Assembly: GCF_008727875.1 (NCBI RefSeq)
Contig: NZ_VTWS01000010.1
Location: 156,877-220,876, forward strand
From: Larkinella humicola
Lineage (GTDB): Bacteria; Bacteroidota; Bacteroidia; Cytophagales; Spirosomataceae
Direction of reading: 5' to 3'
Length of the DNA stretch: 64,000 bases
Shown: in pieces, positions 1-8,371 of the stretch
Layout: each line of letters starts with the position of its first letter
How positions within the stretch are numbered: the stretch's first letter is position 1
Program-made: the position numbers and the translations under genes
The notes under the pieces: model-generated
Told to the model about the DNA's origin: nothing
What the model saw: the letters and a program-made list of their open reading frames with translations, nothing else
Databases searched by the model: none

Positions 1-179
1 TAATACCACACAAAACGCTCGTCATCATTGAACGGAAACATCGCCACTTTGCGCTGCTCTTCATCGAGGGTTTTCAGGAAAGAGGTCACGGCGGCTGCCA
101 TTTCCTTGCCGATGGGTTCGCGGGAAGGGGCCGTGAAGGCCAGCAAAAAACCGGTCAGGAGAATAAAGTACTTTTTCAT
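1..179 (-). CDS. DUF3500 family exported protein (5' part only)
   Basis: The reverse strand opens with an ATG at 179 and reads 59 residues before running off the window edge. It begins with a signal peptide (MKKYFILLTGFLLAFTA) and continues with a segment ending in FPFNDDERFVWY. A leucine-rich helix followed by 'FPFxDDER..W' is the typical opening of DUF3500 proteins, whose function is not established. Only the first part of the gene is present, so length, the rest of the domain and the downstream context cannot be judged. Confidence 0.7.
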   Translation of the reverse strand, partial: MKKYFILLTGFLLAFTAPSREPIGKEMAAAVTSFLKTLDEEQRKVAMFPFNDDERFVWY

Positions 180-470
180 GAAGGCTTAGGAATTTTGGGG
201 GGAAGATACGGAATTTTACGGTTTATGGTGCTGTCTTTTGTTTTTCAGAACCGACCCAGTGAACCGGGGTCACATCCGTCCTTTTTTTCATCCGCTGCAA
301 ACCCCCGTTTGAATAATAGAAAGTCCAGTTCAGCCATTTCTGCTTAATCCAGGGCTTCTAGATTCTGTATTTTGTCTGATAAATAACCGGATCAATCCTT
401 TTTTGACCCTTTGTCCGGACGTTCAGTATAACAACAAAACAAGTCCACTATTCACTTATCATCTACCACC
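180..470. other. Intergenic region between divergent genes
   Basis: This 291-base spacer separates the divergently transcribed DUF3500 and GH44 genes, so it should hold two promoters. It is T-rich around 230-300 and 375-405. I see no convincing TAnnTTTG element correctly placed for either gene, no small gene and no long palindrome. Confidence 0.5.
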
Positions 471-3400
471 GTGCCACAACCTGTAAACAACACCCGGTTT
501 CGGAGCTTCCGACTTCCGAAATGGCGGTTTTTCCGGAGGTCTTCCCTGTTAAGCCTAATGCTCATTCTGTTGAGTCGCTACGCCTACAGCCAGATCCAGG
601 TCAGCTTCAACATCAATCCACAAAACTCCCGCAAGCCGATCAGCCCGCTGATTTACGGCACCAACGATCAGTATCCTTATGCGACCGCCAAACGGCTGGG
701 CGGCAACCGCATTACGAACTACAACTGGGAAAACAATGCGTCGAACGCCGGTTTCGACTGGTTTCACGAAAGCGATAATTACGTCCCCGGACAGCAAAAT
801 GTGCCTGAAAATCAGTACGATGTTCCGGGAGCCGCCCTGTCGACATTCCACCAGCGGTCGCTGAACCAGAACGCCTACTCGCTGGTGACGCTTCCCATGG
901 CGAAATACGTGACGAAGGATAAAAACGGGGCGGTTACGCCGGAGCAGGCGGCTCCGTCGAGCCGTTGGGCGGCTGTCAACTACCGCAAACCCAGTCCGTT
1001 CACCTTGCTGCCGGATGTCAACGATGGCGAGGTGTACGTGGACGAGGAACTGAATTACCTGCAACATCACTTTGGCCGGAGCAACACCGCGCGGGGTGTT
1101 CGGGGCTATGCGCTGGACAACGAACCGGGCTTGTGGGCCAGCTCCCACAGCCGGATGTGGGGCACAACGCCGGTCAGCGTTCGCTACCTGATGGACAACT
1201 CCTTTGCACTGGCCCAGCGCATCAAGGAAATGGACCCCACGGCCGAAGTTTTTGGCCCCGCGTCGTTTGGGATCTCGGAGTTTGAAAACCTGCAATTTGC
1301 GCCTGACTGGGACCAGGAAAAGGGCAATTATCCCATTTTTCTGGATCTGTACCTGGGGAAGATGCGGGAAAAAGAACAACAGGGCGGAAAGCGGTTGCTC
1401 GACGTGCTGGACGTACACTGGTATCCGGAACGGCGAAATGACGGCCTTCGTCCGACCGACAACCGGACCGACTACGCCAACAATGCCGCCCGCATGGCCA
1501 TGACCCGTTCGTTGTGGGACCCGACGTATAGTGAGGGGACGTTCGTGAGCGATGATCCGGTCAAACGGCAACTGTTTTTGCCCTTTTTGCCCAAAATGCA
1601 CCAGCACATCGGGCAGTATTATCCGGGAACGAAACTGGCCATTACCGAATACAGCTACATGGGTCTGACGCATGCTTCCGGCGGAATTGCCCAGGCCGAC
1701 GCGCTGGGAATCTTTGGCAAGCAGGGCGTTTACCTGGCTACCTACTGGGGTGGCGTCGTGGATTTTATCAAATCGGGGTTTGACCTGTACCGGAACTACG
1801 ACGGGCAGGGTGGTCATTTTGGCGATACTTCGGTGGAATCAAGTACGGTTGATCTGGTCAATACCTCGGTTTTTGCGTCCATCAACGGCAGTGACGATTC
1901 GAAACTGCACGTCGTGGCCCTCAGCAAAAACCAGGATGGTCCCATAACCGCCACGTTTACCATCGGCGGCAGCCGACAATACAAAAGTGCGACGGTTTGG
2001 GCGTTCGACAATTCCAGCCCGGTGCTGAAACAGTTGAAAAGCGTTCGAACCATCAACAACAATACCTTCCAATACGTCCTGCCAGCGCTGACAGCCTGCC
2101 ATTTCGTTTTGTCGGAAGAAAACATTGCCATTTATCCCGACATCACCGAAACGACGATCAATCCGTCGGCGGGCTATTCCGACGGGACGGCAACGTTTGA
2201 GCTGACGGCCAAAGTAGCCGACGGCGACAACGACCTTGCCGGTGTAACGGCCGATCTGAGTCCGCTGGGCGGGGGTGCTGCCGTAGCGTTTACGGCCAGT
2301 GCGACGGCAGCGGGGTTGTATCGCCTGTCGGTTCAGGTGCCCGCCGGAACCGCGGCCGGATCGAAATCCATTAAAATTACTGCGAAAGATGCCGCCAATC
2401 ACACGGCCGAAGCCGCCGTTTCATACCGGGTTATCAAGCGAACGGCGGAAACCGTGATCTGGGATGGCGACGAAATCAAGCGGGGCACCGGGGGTTCTTA
2501 CTACGATCCGAGTGATACGCAGGCGCGAAATGCAAAAATAGAACGGCGCGAAACCGGTGGCCAGCACCAGCCGGGTAGTCTGTTCATGCACTTCGAACAC
2601 GCCAATAACCGCTACAACACGATGACCTGGCGGCTTTCCGACAACGACAACCCCGCCGACGCCCGGGACATCCGGGATTTCGGAGCCCTGGAGTTCTACC
2701 TCAAATCCAATGCGCCCGAAAATTCCGATATCGAAGTAAGTCTGCGGGACGCTACGGCGCAACTGCACACCTCCAACACCGTGTGGTTGAAGCAGGGCGG
2801 CTACCTCGGTTCGCTGAATTCCAGTGGCTACACGCGGGTTAAAATTCCGCTGTCGGCCTTCACGACCGACTCGCCAATTGATCTCGGACAGATCTGGCAG
2901 TTGAATTTTAACTGCAACACGGCCCAGAAACCGTTCGATGTCTGGATTGACGACGTGCGGGTACTGCCGTATTCCAACCCGGTTTTGCAACCTGTTATCC
3001 GCGAAACGGGCGTTACGCCGACCGCCGGATACGCCGATGGAAAAACGACCGTTACGATTTTTGCCCAGGTAGACGATCCGGACAACAACCTGCGGACGGT
3101 AACCGTCGATCTGGCTCCGCTGGGGCTTGCCAATAAACAGGCCATGACGCTCGAAAATGGCCGTTATGCGGCTACGGTAACGGTTCCGACGGGTGTTGTC
3201 AAAGGCGCGAAGCAACTCAACATTGCGGCTGTGGATGCTGAGGGGAACTCCGGCGATGCGTCCGTTCAGTTCACGGTGAATGAACCAGCCAGCTCCGTGG
3301 TTCTTTGGGATGGCGATGTGGTGAATACCGGAAAACCTACCACGCTCAACGCGGTGACGACCTGCGTGGTCGATGAAGCCAACGGCAACAAGGCTCCCAA

Positions 3401-5390
3401 AAGCATGAAAATGCACTTCGATATGGCCGACAACGGTTTTGCCGCGATGGTCTGGGACTGGAACGAAAACACCAACGACGAAGCCATCAAAGACTTGAGC
3501 ACCAAGGGTTACCTAACGTTTTACGTGAAAGTCAGCAATCCCGGAGAAAACTTCGATTTTCAGGTGTTTCTGAAAGATCGTTCTGCCGCAAGCACCTCAC
3601 CCGTACCAGTGCGCGGAGGGGGGTATGTGACTACTTTCTCCGGTGATTACCAGCGGGTTCGGGTTCCGATGAGCGCGCTGCTGGCGGGTGATAAAATTGA
3701 TACGAAACAGGTGACGCGGATCGGTTTTCTGTCGACCGGACTGGACAAGGCCTACGATTTCTGGGTCGATGACATCGAAGCGGGGGGCAGCAATGTCGCT
3801 GATGTCAAACTGACGACGCAAAATGCGGCCTGCGGTTCTACCGGAGCCATCCGGGTGGTTTCCATCAACGGCAGCGAAGCGGTTTCGAACTATTCATTTT
3901 ACCTGAACAACGTGGTCAATCCGGCCGGGGAGCATGTGGCGGTTTTCAGCAATCTGGCCCCCGGAAAATACGATTTGCGGATCGAGGGGAACGACGGTTT
4001 TCTGTATTACGAAAATGTGCCCGTTGGTGGGGGCACCAATCCGCTGTCGGCTGCCATTGTGCAGAACCAGACGATGCTGGATTTAACCGTTTTGGGCGGC
4101 AGCGGTTCCTACAGCTATCGTTGGTCGAATGGCGGCACGACGGAAGATTTGACCAACATAACGCCCGGGACGTATCGCGTCACGGTGACTGATCAGGTGA
4201 GCGGTTGTACCATCGAAGCATCCATAATCGCAACAGGCGGAACCGCTAGCGCGGACTTCGTGGTGACCGACGCGACGTGTAAACCCAATGGCCGGATCGA
4301 GGTACAAAATCTTACAGGCTCGGGAGGTAACACGAAGTATGCCATCAATGGAAAACCGAATCCGGCGGGGGCCGACCAGCCGGTTTTCAGCGATCTGGCT
4401 GCGGGCGATTACGAGATTGTCATTACGGGCGACGGCGATTTTCGGTTTGCCAAAACCGTTTCCGTGCAGGACAAGGGTGAAAAACCGGTCGTTCAGGCGG
4501 AGGTCAGTATCGAAAATGAAAAAGCGTACATCAATCTGAATGTTACCGGTGGCAGCGGAATTTACATCTACAAATGGTCGGAAGGGTCGGAATCCCAAAA
4601 TCTGTGGGAAGTTCTCGACGGAACGTACCAGGTGAAGGTGACCGATGCGGCTACGGGCTGTAGCGCCACAGCGTCCTACACCATCGTCATTCCCGGAATC
4701 GAACTGACGTCTGAGAACCCCAGTTGTGCGCCCAATGGCAAAATCCGGGTAACCGCCGTGAAGGGTTCGGGTGGTAACAATAGGTACTTCATCAACGGCG
4801 AGCCGAATCCGGCCGGGATCAACAATCCCGAATTTGGGGGGCTGGTGCCGGGGACCTTTCGCATCAAATTGGAAGGCGACGGCGGTTTTCAGATTGAAAA
4901 AGAGGTGACGCTGGAAGGGTCCGGTTCGGCACCAGACGTCACGGCCAACGTCAGCTACCTGAACGGCAAGGGTTATATCAACCTGAACGTTACGGGCGGA
5001 AGTGGCATCTATACGTACGACTGGTCCAATGGCGCCACCACCCTGAACATCTGGGAAGTTCCGGCGGGGACGTACTCCGTGGTGGTCACCGACCTCGTCA
5101 GCCAATGCAAAACCACCTATTCGGCGACGTTGAGTGACGCCAGTGAAAGTATTATGATTTACCCCAACCCGGCTGTGGGGCAGGAACAGGTGCTGGTTCG
5201 CTATAATTTCGTAGATACCCAGGTTCGGAAAGTAATGCTGAAAGATCACGTTGGCGTGGTGGTGTATACCGCCGATGTGGCCGAACATGCCACGGAAATA
5301 ACCGTGCCGGTTCGGAATCTGCGGAGTGGTACGTATCTGGTGATTCTGGAAGGGAAATCGCTGATAACGAAGCACTTGATTGTTCAGTAG
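471..5390 (+). CDS. Secreted multidomain GH44 glucanase with SprB-like repeats and T9SS sorting domain
   Basis: A 1639-residue secreted protein. The N-terminal domain (about residues 45-550) matches glycoside hydrolase family 44 (endoglucanase/xyloglucanase): 'RLGGNRITNYNWENNASN' at 76-93, the acid/base Glu218 in 'LDNEPGLW', and the candidate nucleophile Glu393 in 'ITEYSY'. Two tandem units follow (about 560-843 and 844-1108), each an Ig-like domain plus a jelly-roll-like domain opening 'WDGD'. Then come three SprB-like repeats of 145-155 residues (about 1109, 1255 and 1408 onward; 'GGSGxYxYxWS' and 'GTYxVxVTD'). The C-terminus (about 1561-1639; 'IYPNP', 'RSGTYLVILEG') is a type A T9SS sorting domain, so export by the type IX system and attachment or release at the cell surface is expected. 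The start is GTG at 471; a hydrophobic signal segment lies at about 24-40. It stands alone rather than beside SusCD genes. Confidence 0.9.
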   Translation: MPQPVNNTRFRSFRLPKWRFFRRSSLLSLMLILLSRYAYSQIQVSFNINPQNSRKPISPLIYGTNDQYPYATAKRLGGNRITNYNWENNASNAGFDWFHESDNYVPGQQNVPENQYDVPGAALSTFHQRSLNQNAYSLVTLPMAKYVTKDKNGAVTPEQAAPSSRWAAVNYRKPSPFTLLPDVNDGEVYVDEELNYLQHHFGRSNTARGVRGYALDNEPGLWASSHSRMWGTTPVSVRYLMDNSFALAQRIKEMDPTAEVFGPASFGISEFENLQFAPDWDQEKGNYPIFLDLYLGKMREKEQQGGKRLLDVLDVHWYPERRNDGLRPTDNRTDYANNAARMAMTRSLWDPTYSEGTFVSDDPVKRQLFLPFLPKMHQHIGQYYPGTKLAITEYSYMGLTHASGGIAQADALGIFGKQGVYLATYWGGVVDFIKSGFDLYRNYDGQGGHFGDTSVESSTVDLVNTSVFASINGSDDSKLHVVALSKNQDGPITATFTIGGSRQYKSATVWAFDNSSPVLKQLKSVRTINNNTFQYVLPALTACHFVLSEENIAIYPDITETTINPSAGYSDGTATFELTAKVADGDNDLAGVTADLSPLGGGAAVAFTASATAAGLYRLSVQVPAGTAAGSKSIKITAKDAANHTAEAAVSYRVIKRTAETVIWDGDEIKRGTGGSYYDPSDTQARNAKIERRETGGQHQPGSLFMHFEHANNRYNTMTWRLSDNDNPADARDIRDFGALEFYLKSNAPENSDIEVSLRDATAQLHTSNTVWLKQGGYLGSLNSSGYTRVKIPLSAFTTDSPIDLGQIWQLNFNCNTAQKPFDVWIDDVRVLPYSNPVLQPVIRETGVTPTAGYADGKTTVTIFAQVDDPDNNLRTVTVDLAPLGLANKQAMTLENGRYAATVTVPTGVVKGAKQLNIAAVDAEGNSGDASVQFTVNEPASSVVLWDGDVVNTGKPTTLNAVTTCVVDEANGNKAPKSMKMHFDMADNGFAAMVWDWNENTNDEAIKDLSTKGYLTFYVKVSNPGENFDFQVFLKDRSAASTSPVPVRGGGYVTTFSGDYQRVRVPMSALLAGDKIDTKQVTRIGFLSTGLDKAYDFWVDDIEAGGSNVADVKLTTQNAACGSTGAIRVVSINGSEAVSNYSFYLNNVVNPAGEHVAVFSNLAPGKYDLRIEGNDGFLYYENVPVGGGTNPLSAAIVQNQTMLDLTVLGGSGSYSYRWSNGGTTEDLTNITPGTYRVTVTDQVSGCTIEASIIATGGTASADFVVTDATCKPNGRIEVQNLTGSGGNTKYAINGKPNPAGADQPVFSDLAAGDYEIVITGDGDFRFAKTVSVQDKGEKPVVQAEVSIENEKAYINLNVTGGSGIYIYKWSEGSESQNLWEVLDGTYQVKVTDAATGCSATASYTIVIPGIELTSENPSCAPNGKIRVTAVKGSGGNNRYFINGEPNPAGINNPEFGGLVPGTFRIKLEGDGGFQIEKEVTLEGSGSAPDVTANVSYLNGKGYINLNVTGGSGIYTYDWSNGATTLNIWEVPAGTYSVVVTDLVSQCKTTYSATLSDASESIMIYPNPAVGQEQVLVRYNFVDTQVRKVMLKDHVGVVVYTADVAEHATEITVPVRNLRSGTYLVILEGKSLITKHLIVQ

Positions 5391-5412
5391 TGCAGGTGTT
5401 CTACCCGGTTTT

Positions 5413-5445
5413 ACACGGCAGTCCGCGCGGGCTGCCGTGTATTTG
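5413..5445 (+). terminator. Rho-independent terminator after GH44 gene
   Basis: A 9-bp perfect stem (acacggcag at 5413-5421, ctgccgtgt at 5432-5440) with a GC-rich loop lies 22 bases after the GH44 stop and is followed by atttgttt. Confidence 0.7.
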
Positions 5446-5531
5446 TTTGGAAGAAAGGGAGGAGTGGAAGAAAAATTGCTTTGTCATTGGAGAGAGTCGC
5501 CGGAACCCGATTATCGTCGTTCTGTTCACAC

Positions 5532-6734
5532 ATGAAATCCGCCATCGATCGCTTGTTGCAGACTTCGGGTCTGCCGCTGACCGTCCGCCAGTTCTGGTGG
5601 TACAGTTTTTTCTATTGGAGTTTTTTTTCGCTGATCTGGTATGGTCAGGCCATTATGGTCTGGCTGCTCACGCCCAACGCCCGGCTGTATTTCACCGATA
5701 CGCTCTACTGGCTCATCGAGTTATTGTACTGGTGGGGTGCAACGCCCCTGGTCATTTTCTGCGCCCAGCGGTTTTCGCTCCTCAAAACCCAGCGCGCCAG
5801 CCGGTTTGTCACCCAGGTGCTGACGCACCTGCTGATTGCTGCGGTGTTGTATGGGGTGGAACTGGTGGTGGAACACCTGCTGCTGGGAGCCGCCATTGCC
5901 CACGAGCAGGGGAAGGCGATCACTGTCCGGCGGGTGATGACGGTTTTTTTTCTGAGTTTTGGCAACGCCTTTGCCCAGTACATGCTGCTGGTGGTTTGTT
6001 ATAATGTGTTGACGCACGTCTACCAACTGCAATCGCTGAAACAGCAACATTTGCAGGCCGAACTGGTCAACGAACAGCTCAAGAGCCAGTTGGCCAATGC
6101 GCAGTTGCAGGCGTTGAAAATGCAGTTAAATCCTCATTTTCTGTTCAATACGCTTCATACGGTGGTCAGTTTAATGTTGCGAAACCAGACCCGCCGGGCC
6201 GCCCTGATGGTGACCACGCTGAGCGACCTGCTCCGGAGTGTGCTGGTTCGTCAGCAGGCCAACTTCATTTCGGTGCGCGACGAGATGACCCTGACCCGGC
6301 AGTACCTGTCGATCCAGCAAATTCGCTTCGAAGACCGTTTGATGGTCGACTACGAGATTGCGCCCGAAGCGGAAGAATGCCTGCTGCCGCAGTTGATTCT
6401 GCAACCCATCGTCGAAAACGCCATCACCCACGGCATTGCCGACCTCACCGAAGGCGCGCTAATTCGCATCACGGCGCAACGGCTTGGCGAAACCGTCGTG
6501 ATTCAGGTGTTCGACAATGGGTTGGGTCAGGAACAACTGCACGATACGTCCGGGATGGGTTTGGGCCTGTCCAACACCCTTTCGCGGCTGGAAAAAGCTT
6601 ACGGCGAACAGGCGACGATGCAGTTCGATCAGCCACCGGGGGGCACCACCACCGTCAGCCTGCGGATTCCTTGCCAGTGTTCCTTGTTAACTTCAACGGT
6701 ATCCCATGAATCCGTATCACACGCTCATCATTGA
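5532..6734 (+). CDS. LytS-type sensor histidine kinase
   Basis: A 400-residue membrane histidine kinase of the LytS/YehU class. The first 165 or so residues contain about four hydrophobic membrane segments. A coiled-coil linker (about 165-195, rich in Q, L and E) leads to the His_kinase domain with phospho-acceptor His202 in 'QLNPHFLFN'. A C-terminal HATPase_c domain shows the N box 'PIVENAITHG' and G box 'GMGLGLSN'. The frame is open from a TTG at 5481, but the ATG at 5532 gives a normal membrane start and is preferred. The 3' end overlaps the next gene by 29 bases, so kinase and LytTR regulator are translated together and almost certainly form one two-component system. The signal it senses is not visible. 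Confidence 0.9.
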   Translation: MKSAIDRLLQTSGLPLTVRQFWWYSFFYWSFFSLIWYGQAIMVWLLTPNARLYFTDTLYWLIELLYWWGATPLVIFCAQRFSLLKTQRASRFVTQVLTHLLIAAVLYGVELVVEHLLLGAAIAHEQGKAITVRRVMTVFFLSFGNAFAQYMLLVVCYNVLTHVYQLQSLKQQHLQAELVNEQLKSQLANAQLQALKMQLNPHFLFNTLHTVVSLMLRNQTRRAALMVTTLSDLLRSVLVRQQANFISVRDEMTLTRQYLSIQQIRFEDRLMVDYEIAPEAEECLLPQLILQPIVENAITHGIADLTEGALIRITAQRLGETVVIQVFDNGLGQEQLHDTSGMGLGLSNTLSRLEKAYGEQATMQFDQPPGGTTTVSLRIPCQCSLLTSTVSHESVSHAHH

Positions 6735-7473
6735 CGACGAACTGGCGGCCCGTGAGGTGATCCGGACGTTGCTGGCCGACACGCCCCTGCTCCGGGTGGT
6801 CGACGAAGCGGCCAATGGTCTGGAAGCGGTGCAGAAAATTCTGCTTCACCGCCCGCACCTGATTTTTCTCGACATTCAGATGCCCCGGCTCGACGGCTTC
6901 AGCGTGCTGCGGAAAGTCTGGCCCGATCACCAGCCAACGGTGGTGTTCACGACGGCCTACGATCAGTATGCCCTCCAGGCTTTCGAAGTCAACGCCATCG
7001 ATTATTTGCTCAAGCCTTTTGACGAAATTCGATTCGGGCAGGCGCTGGGCCGGGCCATCGAGCGGCTCAACAACCAGAACCAGCCCAAAATTGAGGCCCT
7101 GCTGGCCCAATTGCTCAGTGCGCATACGCCCGCACCCCCGCGCGAGTACCTGTCGCGGGTGCTGGTGAAGGAGCAGGGCCGGATGTATTTCGTGAATCTG
7201 AACGATGTGCAGTATCTGGATGCGGATGGTAATTACATCACCCTGCACACCGCCACCGGCAAACACATCGTGTACGACAGCCTGACGAAGCTCGAAACCC
7301 GGCTCGATCCAAACCAGTTTGTGCGGATGCACCGCTCACACATTGTCAATCTGGCCTACGTTCAGGAAGTGGAAACCCATTTCAACGGCGATTACATCGT
7401 TCACCTCAAGCTGGGGCAGACGCTGAAATGGACCCGCAATTACCGGGATAAAATTCAGGCGTTTCTGGGGTAA
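6706..7473 (+). CDS. LytTR-family response regulator
   Basis: A 255-residue regulator. The N-terminal receiver (about 5-120) has the acidic pair at Asp10-Asp11, phospho-acceptor Asp56 in 'IFLDIQMP', and conserved Thr and Lys in 'FTTAY' and 'LLKPFD'. The C-terminal half (about 148-252) is a LytTR DNA-binding domain ('YFVNLNDVQYLDADGNYITLH', and 'RMHRSHIVNL'). It overlaps the kinase gene and is its expected phospho-transfer partner. Target promoters cannot be inferred. A strong hairpin follows the stop. Confidence 0.93.
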   Translation: MNPYHTLIIDDELAAREVIRTLLADTPLLRVVDEAANGLEAVQKILLHRPHLIFLDIQMPRLDGFSVLRKVWPDHQPTVVFTTAYDQYALQAFEVNAIDYLLKPFDEIRFGQALGRAIERLNNQNQPKIEALLAQLLSAHTPAPPREYLSRVLVKEQGRMYFVNLNDVQYLDADGNYITLHTATGKHIVYDSLTKLETRLDPNQFVRMHRSHIVNLAYVQEVETHFNGDYIVHLKLGQTLKWTRNYRDKIQAFLG

Positions 7474-7495
7474 ATGCCCTTTTGGTGTAATAAAA

Positions 7496-7546
7496 AACGG
7501 GTCGTTGCCGGGGCAGTTTCAAAAACCGTCCCGGCAACGACCCGTT
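7496..7546. terminator. Bidirectional terminator between convergent genes
   Basis: A 17-bp perfect inverted repeat (7496-7512 with 7530-7546) has A-rich DNA on the left, and lies between the ends of the LytTR gene (+) and the DUF1080 gene (-). It can terminate both transcripts. Confidence 0.8.
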
Positions 7547-7564
7547 AACCAAATCTTCTAAATT

Positions 7565-8263
7565 CTACAATTCCCGAATCCGGATGTTTTTATACCAGAC
7601 CACCTCTTTCGGGCTGTGGTTTTGCAGCGCGATTTTGCCTTTGGTATGGGCTTTGGCGTAATTCCAGTCTTTGAACTTGCTGCCGGCCACCATCTTCTGC
7701 CATTCGTCCCCGCCGTAGTGGTATTCCACCACTTTCTTGCCGTTCAGGTAATGCTCGACGTGGTTGTTGTTCACCACAATCCGGCCTTTGTTCCACTGAC
7801 CGGCGGGTTTGTTGATGGTCAAGTCACTGGGTGCGATCATGTCGTAGTTGGCACCGGTCAACTGGCTGCCTTTCAGCTTGGCACCGTCGCCCAACTGGTA
7901 GCCGGTATCGTCGATCACCTGGTATTCGGGGCCGGACCAGTACGTGGCCTTGTTCGCCGGATCTTCGATCACTTTGTAAACCACTCCGCTGTTGCTTTTG
8001 GGTGGCAGTTTGAACTCAAATTCCAGCTCGAAGTTCTCGTATTCCTTGTCCGTCACGAGGTCACCGCCGGTGCCGTCGGGCGTCAAGGTTCCGTCTTCGA
8101 TGTTCCAGCCAATGGCCTTGTCTTTCAGGTAACTGTGCCAGCCTTTCGTGGATTTTCCGTCGAACAGCGACACCCATTTGCCGGGTTTTGAGCCAGCATT
8201 CGAAAGGCTCATGAGGGTAATGACGCCCGCCAGCAGGGCCAGGGCAAAGGTTGCTTTTTTCAT
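7565..8263 (-). CDS. Periplasmic DUF1080 (3-keto-disaccharide hydrolase family) protein
   Basis: A 232-residue exported protein. The signal peptide (MKKATFALALLAGVITLMSL) is followed by one DUF1080/PF06439 domain: 'WVSLFDGKSTKGWHSY' near the start, 'SNSGVVYKV' and 'EYQVIDDTG' in the middle, and 'IRIREL' at the end, the usual closing strand of this jelly-roll family. Members have been linked to hydrolysis or elimination of 3-keto-glycosides. The ATG at 8263 is preferred to an upstream in-frame start at 8326, which lies inside a palindrome. It lies downstream of, and in the same direction as, a Gfo/Idh/MocA oxidoreductase, which fits a pathway where one enzyme oxidises the sugar and the other cleaves it. 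Substrate unknown. Confidence 0.88.
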   Translation of the reverse strand: MKKATFALALLAGVITLMSLSNAGSKPGKWVSLFDGKSTKGWHSYLKDKAIGWNIEDGTLTPDGTGGDLVTDKEYENFELEFEFKLPPKSNSGVVYKVIEDPANKATYWSGPEYQVIDDTGYQLGDGAKLKGSQLTGANYDMIAPSDLTINKPAGQWNKGRIVVNNNHVEHYLNGKKVVEYHYGGDEWQKMVAGSKFKDWNYAKAHTKGKIALQNHSPKEVVWYKNIRIREL

Positions 8264-8285
8264 GGTTTTGTAGGGTTGTGGTTTG

Positions 8286-8365
8286 CGGTTTTCAGTATAC
8301 GGTTTTCGGTGGCTGACGCGTTCCAAATCATGCGTCAGCCACCGAAAACCGTATACTGAAAACCG
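8286..8365. repeat. Long perfect palindrome, family C (copy 1)
   Basis: 34-bp perfect arms (8286-8319 and 8332-8365) flank a 12-base loop. The inner end carries the core ggtggctgacgc. It begins 6 bases after the stop of the Gfo/Idh gene and ends 22 bases before the DUF1080 start on the same strand. It could fold into a transcript-end hairpin. The same core recurs in the palindrome at 47484-47592 and, degenerate, at 45911-46016. Confidence 0.85.
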
Positions 8366-8371
8366 TAAAAC

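Noticed and set aside
555..1817. 420-residue minus-strand open frame inside the GH44 gene
   Set aside because: It is fully antisense to a gene with clear domains and has no recognisable domain, export signal or start context.
4083..5375. 430-residue minus-strand open frame opposite the SprB-like repeats
   Set aside because: Its internal similarity simply mirrors the repeats on the plus strand; the plus-strand product is well supported.
5390..6004. 204-residue plus-strand frame overlapping the LytS kinase gene
   Set aside because: It covers the terminator and the kinase start in another frame; the kinase reading frame is clearly coding.
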